In this document: piece by piece, positions 60,207 through 64,000 of the stretch | Numbering within the stretch: the first letter of the stretch is position 1 | Layout: each line of letters opens with the position of its first letter | NCBI RefSeq assembly: GCF_030209445.1 | Contig: NZ_JARVSD010000021.1 | Location: 33,196 to 97,195, forward strand | DNA from: Promicromonospora sp. MEB111 | GTDB taxonomy: Bacteria > Actinomycetota > Actinomycetes > Actinomycetales > Cellulomonadaceae | Length of the DNA stretch: 64,000 nucleotides | Direction: 5' to 3' | Program-made: the position numbers and the translations under genes | The notes under the pieces: model-generated | What the model was told of the DNA's origin: nothing | Database searches by the model: none | What the model saw: the letters and a program-made list of their open reading frames with translations, nothing else

Positions 60207-61805
60207 GTGTCACAAGATCTGCTCGTGTTGCGGAAGGGCGACGACGTCGCCGTCGCCACGCGGGACCTGGGCCCGGGCGACGCCGCCGCGGTTCCCGGGA
60301 GCGGCCCGCTCGCCGTCCGGCAGCCGGTGCCGCGCGGGCACAAGATCGCCCTCCGCCCCGTGTCGGCAGGCGGCCAGGTGCGCAAGTACGGGCAGGTCAT
60401 CGGGGTCGCCACCACGGACATCGTCCCCGGCGACCACGTGCACTCCCACAACCTCGGGTTCGAGGAGGGCGAGCGGGACACGCCCCTGGGCGGCACGCAC
60501 CACGAGCTCCCGGTGCCCGACGACGAGCCCCGGCCCACCTTCCGCGGTTTCCGCCGGGCCGACGGCCGGGTCGGCACCCGCAACTTCGTCGCCATCCTGA
60601 CCAGCGTGAACTGCTCGGCCTCGACGGCCAAGATGATCGCCGACCAGTTCCGCGGCGCCGCGCTGGACGAGTTCGAGAACGTGGACGGCGTCATCGCCCT
60701 GACGCACACCTCGGGCTGCGGGCTGGTCCCGGACTCCGAGGGCGGGCAGATCCTGCTGCGCACCCTGCGGGGCTACGCCGCGCACCCGAACGTCGCGGGC
60801 CTGCTGGTGCTCGGGCTGGGCTGCGAGATGGTGCCGGGCGCGGCGCTGTCGGCCCGCTCGGGCCAGGTCGCCGACCTCGGCATGCCCGGCATCGGCGCCC
60901 CCGACGAGACCCGGTCCGGGCTGCTGGCCGCCATCGCCGACGACACCGTGGTGCGGAGCCTGACCATCCAGGAGGCCGGCGGTGTGCGGGCCTCGGTGCG
61001 GGCCGGCGTCGCCGCTGTCCGCGAGATGCTGCCGCTGGTCGACGCGCGCGAGCGCGTCGAGTGCGACGTGTCCGAGCTGGTGCTCGCGCTGAACTGCGGC
61101 GGGTCGGACGGCTACTCCGGCATCACGGCCAACCCGGCCCTCGGCTGGGCTTCCGACCGCCTGGTCGCGTACGGCGCCACGTCGGTGCTGGCCGAGACGC
61201 CCGAGGTCTACGGGGCGGAGCACCTGCTCACCGCGCGGGCCGCCGAGCCGGCGGTCGCCAAGAAGCTGCTGGACCGCATCGACTGGTGGCGCGACTACGT
61301 CAGGGCCGGCGGCGGCACGCTCGACAACAACCCGTCGCCGGGCAACAAGGCCGGCGGGCTCACGACGATCCTGGAGAAGTCCCTCGGGGCGGTCGCCAAG
61401 GGCGGCCAGGCCGACCTGGGCGCCGTCTACGAGTACGCCGAGCCCATCACGGAGCGCGGGTTCGGCTTCATGGACACCCCCGGCTACGACCCGGTCTCCG
61501 TGACCGGCCTGGTCGCGGGCGGTGCCAACGTGGTCGTCTTCACCACGGGCCGCGGTTCGGTCTTCGGGTGCCGCCCCACGCCGTCGATCAAGGTGGCGAC
61601 CAACACGCCGATGTACTCGGTGATGTCCGAGGACATGGACGTCAACGCGGGCGTGATCGTGGACGGCACCGCGACCGTGGCCGAGGTGGGCCGGCAGATC
61701 TTCGACCGGATCCTCGCGGTGGCCTCGGGGGAGCAGACGGTCAGCGAGGAGCTGGAGATCGGCGCCGAGGAGTTCATCCCCTGGCACATGGGCGCCGTCA
61801 CCTGA
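60207..61805 (+). CDS. uxaA: Altronate dehydratase (UxaA family)
   Basis: A 532-residue dehydratase. The N-terminal SAF domain (about 1-75) ends with RKYGQVIGVATTDIVPGDHVHSHNL, and the large UxaA/GarD domain covers about 100-530. It has the conserved Cys region TSVNCSASTAKMIAD and HTSGCGLVPDSEG, and the end LEIGAEEFIPWHMGAVT. It converts D-altronate to 2-keto-3-deoxygluconate in the galacturonate pathway. A galactarate dehydratase role cannot be excluded. GTG 60207 is chosen because AGGAGAGG lies at the right spacing; ATG 60177 falls in the operator. Its operator links it to the rhamnose regulon. Confidence 0.88.
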   Translation: MSQDLLVLRKGDDVAVATRDLGPGDAAAVPGSGPLAVRQPVPRGHKIALRPVSAGGQVRKYGQVIGVATTDIVPGDHVHSHNLGFEEGERDTPLGGTHHELPVPDDEPRPTFRGFRRADGRVGTRNFVAILTSVNCSASTAKMIADQFRGAALDEFENVDGVIALTHTSGCGLVPDSEGGQILLRTLRGYAAHPNVAGLLVLGLGCEMVPGAALSARSGQVADLGMPGIGAPDETRSGLLAAIADDTVVRSLTIQEAGGVRASVRAGVAAVREMLPLVDARERVECDVSELVLALNCGGSDGYSGITANPALGWASDRLVAYGATSVLAETPEVYGAEHLLTARAAEPAVAKKLLDRIDWWRDYVRAGGGTLDNNPSPGNKAGGLTTILEKSLGAVAKGGQADLGAVYEYAEPITERGFGFMDTPGYDPVSVTGLVAGGANVVVFTTGRGSVFGCRPTPSIKVATNTPMYSVMSEDMDVNAGVIVDGTATVAEVGRQIFDRILAVASGEQTVSEELEIGAEEFIPWHMGAVT

Positions 61806-61815
61806 CCTTCCCCAG

Positions 61816-61863
61816 ACGTGTCAGACGCTCAGGTCACCCGGGTGACCTGAGCGTCTGACACGT
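61816..61863. terminator. Perfect 48-base palindrome (family A) between convergent genes
   Basis: Positions 61816-61839 are exactly complementary to 61840-61863. It starts 11 bases after the altronate dehydratase stop and ends 10 bases before the stop of the convergent beta-helix gene. Confidence 0.8.
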
Positions 61864-61873
61864 GCGGGGTGGG

Positions 61874-64000
61874 TTACGGGTAGCTCACCACCTTCGCCGG
61901 GATCGTCTCCGTGCCTGCCGCGCGCGGGCCGACGCCGTTGATGACGTGCTCGTACGTGCCCACCCCGCCGAGCGACACGGTGAGCAGCGAGTGCATCCGC
62001 ACGCCCGGAGCGACCGGCACCTCGAAGCCGTTGTCCGAGGTGATCGACGCGTCCGACGTGAACACGCAGTACGAGCCCAGACCCCAGGCCTCGTGCTGCG
62101 TCACGCCGTCCGCGACCTTGTACGCCGCCCAGCCCCGGACGCCGTCGTGGTTCCACGCCGCCTGGTTCGGCGGGTCGTACGGCAGCTCGTTCTGGTAGAA
62201 GATCGTGCGGCCGCGCTCCCCGGTCCACAGGGTGTTGTACTCCTGGTAGTGCTCCACGAAGAGCCCGTACCCGTCCACGTCGTCGCCGGTCACCACCAGG
62301 CCGTTGCGGGCGGTGTTCACGTCCCAGCCCACACCGTCGCCGTGGTCGCCGCGCCACGACCAGATGTGGTCCACGATCGTGTCGTCGGCGTTCACGACGA
62401 TCGCCTGGTCCACCCGCCCGGCGTGCGCGCCGCCCACGCGGACGAACACGTCGTGCAGCGAGATCGGGTCGTCGGCGTGGTCCGCCGTCGACCCCGCGGT
62501 GCCCACGGTGAGCATCGACGGCGACTCGGCCGCGCCGGCGTCGAACAGCACGCCTGCCACACGGACGCCGTCCACGTCGCCCACGCGCATCGCCGTCTGC
62601 CCGGCCGTCGGTACGATCGTGGCGTACCCGAGCCCGAGCACGACGGTGTCGGCGCGGTCCACCTCGATCGTCCCCGTCGTCTCGTAGATGCCGGGCGTGA
62701 GCAGCAGGTTCAGGCCCTGGTCGAGCGCCTGGTTGATCCGCGCGGCGGAGTCGCCGGGGCGCGCCACGTAGAAGTCGTCCAGCGGGATCGAGGTGCCCGA
62801 CGTCGTCCCGCCGTCCCACGTCGCGCCGCGCGTGCCCGACCGGGCCGACGGCACGAACACCGCGTAGTCGTCCCCGTCGAGGTACAGGTACGGCTTCTCG
62901 CGGATGACGCCCGTGGTGTCCAGGGTGGTCACCGCGGGTTCGGGGAACGACGTCGGCGGGGCGTTCTCGACGCCGGAGAACACCATGTTCCACAGCGTCC
63001 CGGCCCAGCCGCCCGTCAGCGTCGAGTCGCGGGTGTACCACTGCTGCTGGGTCCAGGCGCGGACCTGGCCGTCGACCACGGAGTCGGCGATGTAGCCGCC
63101 CGAGGCCCAGCCGTACCGCGACGAGTGCAGCATGAGGTTGCCCTTGACGTGCACGCGGCGCATGGGCGCGGCCTGGGAGACCGCCCACCGCATGTCGCCG
63201 CCCGACGGCGTGACCGCCAGGTTCTCGACGGACCGCCAGAAGTTCTGCGTGGCGTTGCCCTCGAACCACTCCGCGTCGGCCCAGACGCCGCCGGTGATGT
63301 TCACGTCGTCCGGCCTCGTCCCCAGGCCGGAGATCGAGGTGTGGAAACCGGCGTTGACGTGCACCGGGTAGGTGCCCGGCTCGAAGAGGAACTGGTGCCG
63401 CCCGTCGCCGAACTGGTCCGCCTCCTGCTGGTCGTAGACGGCGTCCACGGCCGCCTGGACCTGTGCGGCCGGCGTGTCCGGGCCGAAGACGTGCACGTTC
63501 GGCCCGAGGTCACCGCCGCCGGGGATCGGGTCGCCGGGCACGGTGCCGCCGTCACCGGTGAACACCTTCAGCTCCCAGAGCGAGTAGCCGTACCCGGTGC
63601 CGCGCTCCGTGCCGGTGAGCCGCACGTACCGGCCCGACCCCGCCACGTCGAGGGACTGGTTGCCGCCGGTCCCGTCCGTGACGGTCTTCAGCGTGCGCCA
63701 CGTGGTGCCGTCGTCGGAGGCCTCGATCCGGAAGTCCCGGCCGTACGCGGTCTCCCAGGCGAGCTCGACGCGGCACAGGTCCTGGACCGAGCCGAGGTCC
63801 ACGCGGATCCACTGCGGGTCGGCGGCCGCGCTGCTCCAGCGGGTGCCGGGGTCGCCGTCCACGGCTGACGCCGCGCCGAACGGCCCCTCGGTCGACGATG
63901 CCGTCGCCGGTCGCCCGAGGGCCGCGTTGGTGGTGCCGCAGGCGGCGGCCGCCGCGCGGTCCGGGCCGGACGCGAGGCCCGGCGCGGGCCGCGCCGGGAC
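61874..64000 (-). CDS. Secreted discoidin (F5/8 type C) plus right-handed beta-helix protein, 5' end missing
   Basis: The frame is open to the window edge, leaving 708 residues without the N-terminus. A discoidin-like carbohydrate-binding domain comes first (NAALGRPATASSTEGPFGAASAVDGDPGTRWSS as the start, SLWELKVFTG at its end). After a linker there is a large beta-helix domain (HQFLFEPGTYPVHVNAGFHTSISGLG, ENLAVTPSGGDMRWAVSQAAPMRRVHVKGNLM, DTVVLGLGYATIVP). Homologues are often annotated as coagulation factor 5/8-type or, wrongly, adenylyl cyclase. The fold is shared with pectinases, GH55 and GH28. Activity is unassigned; glycan binding is likely. It is convergent with altronate dehydratase. 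Confidence 0.82.
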   Translation of the reverse strand, partial: VPARPAPGLASGPDRAAAAACGTTNAALGRPATASSTEGPFGAASAVDGDPGTRWSSAAADPQWIRVDLGSVQDLCRVELAWETAYGRDFRIEASDDGTTWRTLKTVTDGTGGNQSLDVAGSGRYVRLTGTERGTGYGYSLWELKVFTGDGGTVPGDPIPGGGDLGPNVHVFGPDTPAAQVQAAVDAVYDQQEADQFGDGRHQFLFEPGTYPVHVNAGFHTSISGLGTRPDDVNITGGVWADAEWFEGNATQNFWRSVENLAVTPSGGDMRWAVSQAAPMRRVHVKGNLMLHSSRYGWASGGYIADSVVDGQVRAWTQQQWYTRDSTLTGGWAGTLWNMVFSGVENAPPTSFPEPAVTTLDTTGVIREKPYLYLDGDDYAVFVPSARSGTRGATWDGGTTSGTSIPLDDFYVARPGDSAARINQALDQGLNLLLTPGIYETTGTIEVDRADTVVLGLGYATIVPTAGQTAMRVGDVDGVRVAGVLFDAGAAESPSMLTVGTAGSTADHADDPISLHDVFVRVGGAHAGRVDQAIVVNADDTIVDHIWSWRGDHGDGVGWDVNTARNGLVVTGDDVDGYGLFVEHYQEYNTLWTGERGRTIFYQNELPYDPPNQAAWNHDGVRGWAAYKVADGVTQHEAWGLGSYCVFTSDASITSDNGFEVPVAPGVRMHSLLTVSLGGVGTYEHVINGVGPRAAGTETIPAKVVSYP

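Noticed and set aside
61874..64000. Adenylyl cyclase function for the beta-helix protein
   Set aside because: Similar proteins carry that name in databases, but no cyclase motif is visible; the sequence is a discoidin plus beta-helix.
1..64000. tRNA, rRNA or prophage genes
   Set aside because: No cloverleaf-like or rRNA-like sequence and no phage or mobility gene was seen on reading both strands; a tRNA scan would settle it.

Overview
The window is GC-rich (by eye about 70% or more), with dense genes, ATGA or GTGA stop/start overlaps, GTG starts and many LacI-type regulators. This fits an actinobacterium. A plant-wall-degrading Micrococcales member (Promicromonosporaceae/Cellulomonadaceae type) is my best guess; no rRNA or other taxonomic marker is present. 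I saw no tRNA, rRNA, CRISPR array, transposase, integrase or phage gene.

Layout. (1) 1-6912: the end of a CUT1 sugar ABC importer (binding-protein tail, two permeases), a YesL-like membrane protein, a secreted PL11 rhamnogalacturonan lyase and a secreted serine hydrolase. (2) 6979-23205: an L-rhamnose regulon. It has a LacI repressor, divergent mutarotase, a four-gene RhaTPQS-type importer, rhamnose isomerase, a fused aldolase/dehydrogenase, rhamnulokinase and a DeoR/LacI-hybrid regulator. An amino-acid permease and a peptidoglycan amidase are interspersed. (3) 23202-32159: a polysaccharide module. A heparinase II/III-like protein faces a 2-hydroxyacid dehydrogenase, a DUF2264 protein, a CUT1 importer and a second YesL-like protein. 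(4) 32251-37017: an operon of Gfo/Idh/MocA dehydrogenase, DUF993 TIM-barrel protein and sugar isomerase/epimerase-like protein, plus a LacI regulator. (5) 37165-41951: M20 amidohydrolase, glycosyltransferase, uridine-kinase-like protein, AraC regulator and DUF2000 protein. (6) 41993-50490: lutABC lactate oxidation with a GntR regulator, a MarR regulator facing a fused LLM/FAD oxidoreductase, a SprT-like protein and a FabH-like ketosynthase. (7) 50630-60106: two Gfo/Idh/MocA dehydrogenases, an AEC transporter and a LacI regulator fused to a PmoA (DUF6807) domain that faces a third CUT1 importer. (8) 60207-64000: altronate dehydratase and a secreted discoidin plus beta-helix protein that runs off the window.

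How the genes fit together (inference). PL11 cuts the rhamnogalacturonan-I backbone outside the cell. Rhamnose is imported, isomerised, phosphorylated and split to DHAP and lactaldehyde. The fused dehydrogenase can give lactate, which LutABC would oxidise to pyruvate. The altronate dehydratase would serve the galacturonate half of the backbone. A LacI operator motif (TGAANCGNTTCA) sits before the mutarotase, the isomerase and the altronate dehydratase, with a one-base-shorter variant before the importer. That suggests one regulon for both sugars.

Most notable beyond routine annotation: long, nearly perfect palindromes in sequence families that mark seven of the nine convergent gene junctions; paired GATCGNNNNTGATCG sites in the heparinase/DUF2264 divergent promoter; the LacI-PmoA fusion; a LacI protein with a roughly 55-residue low-complexity insert; and the LLM/FAD oxidoreductase fusion.
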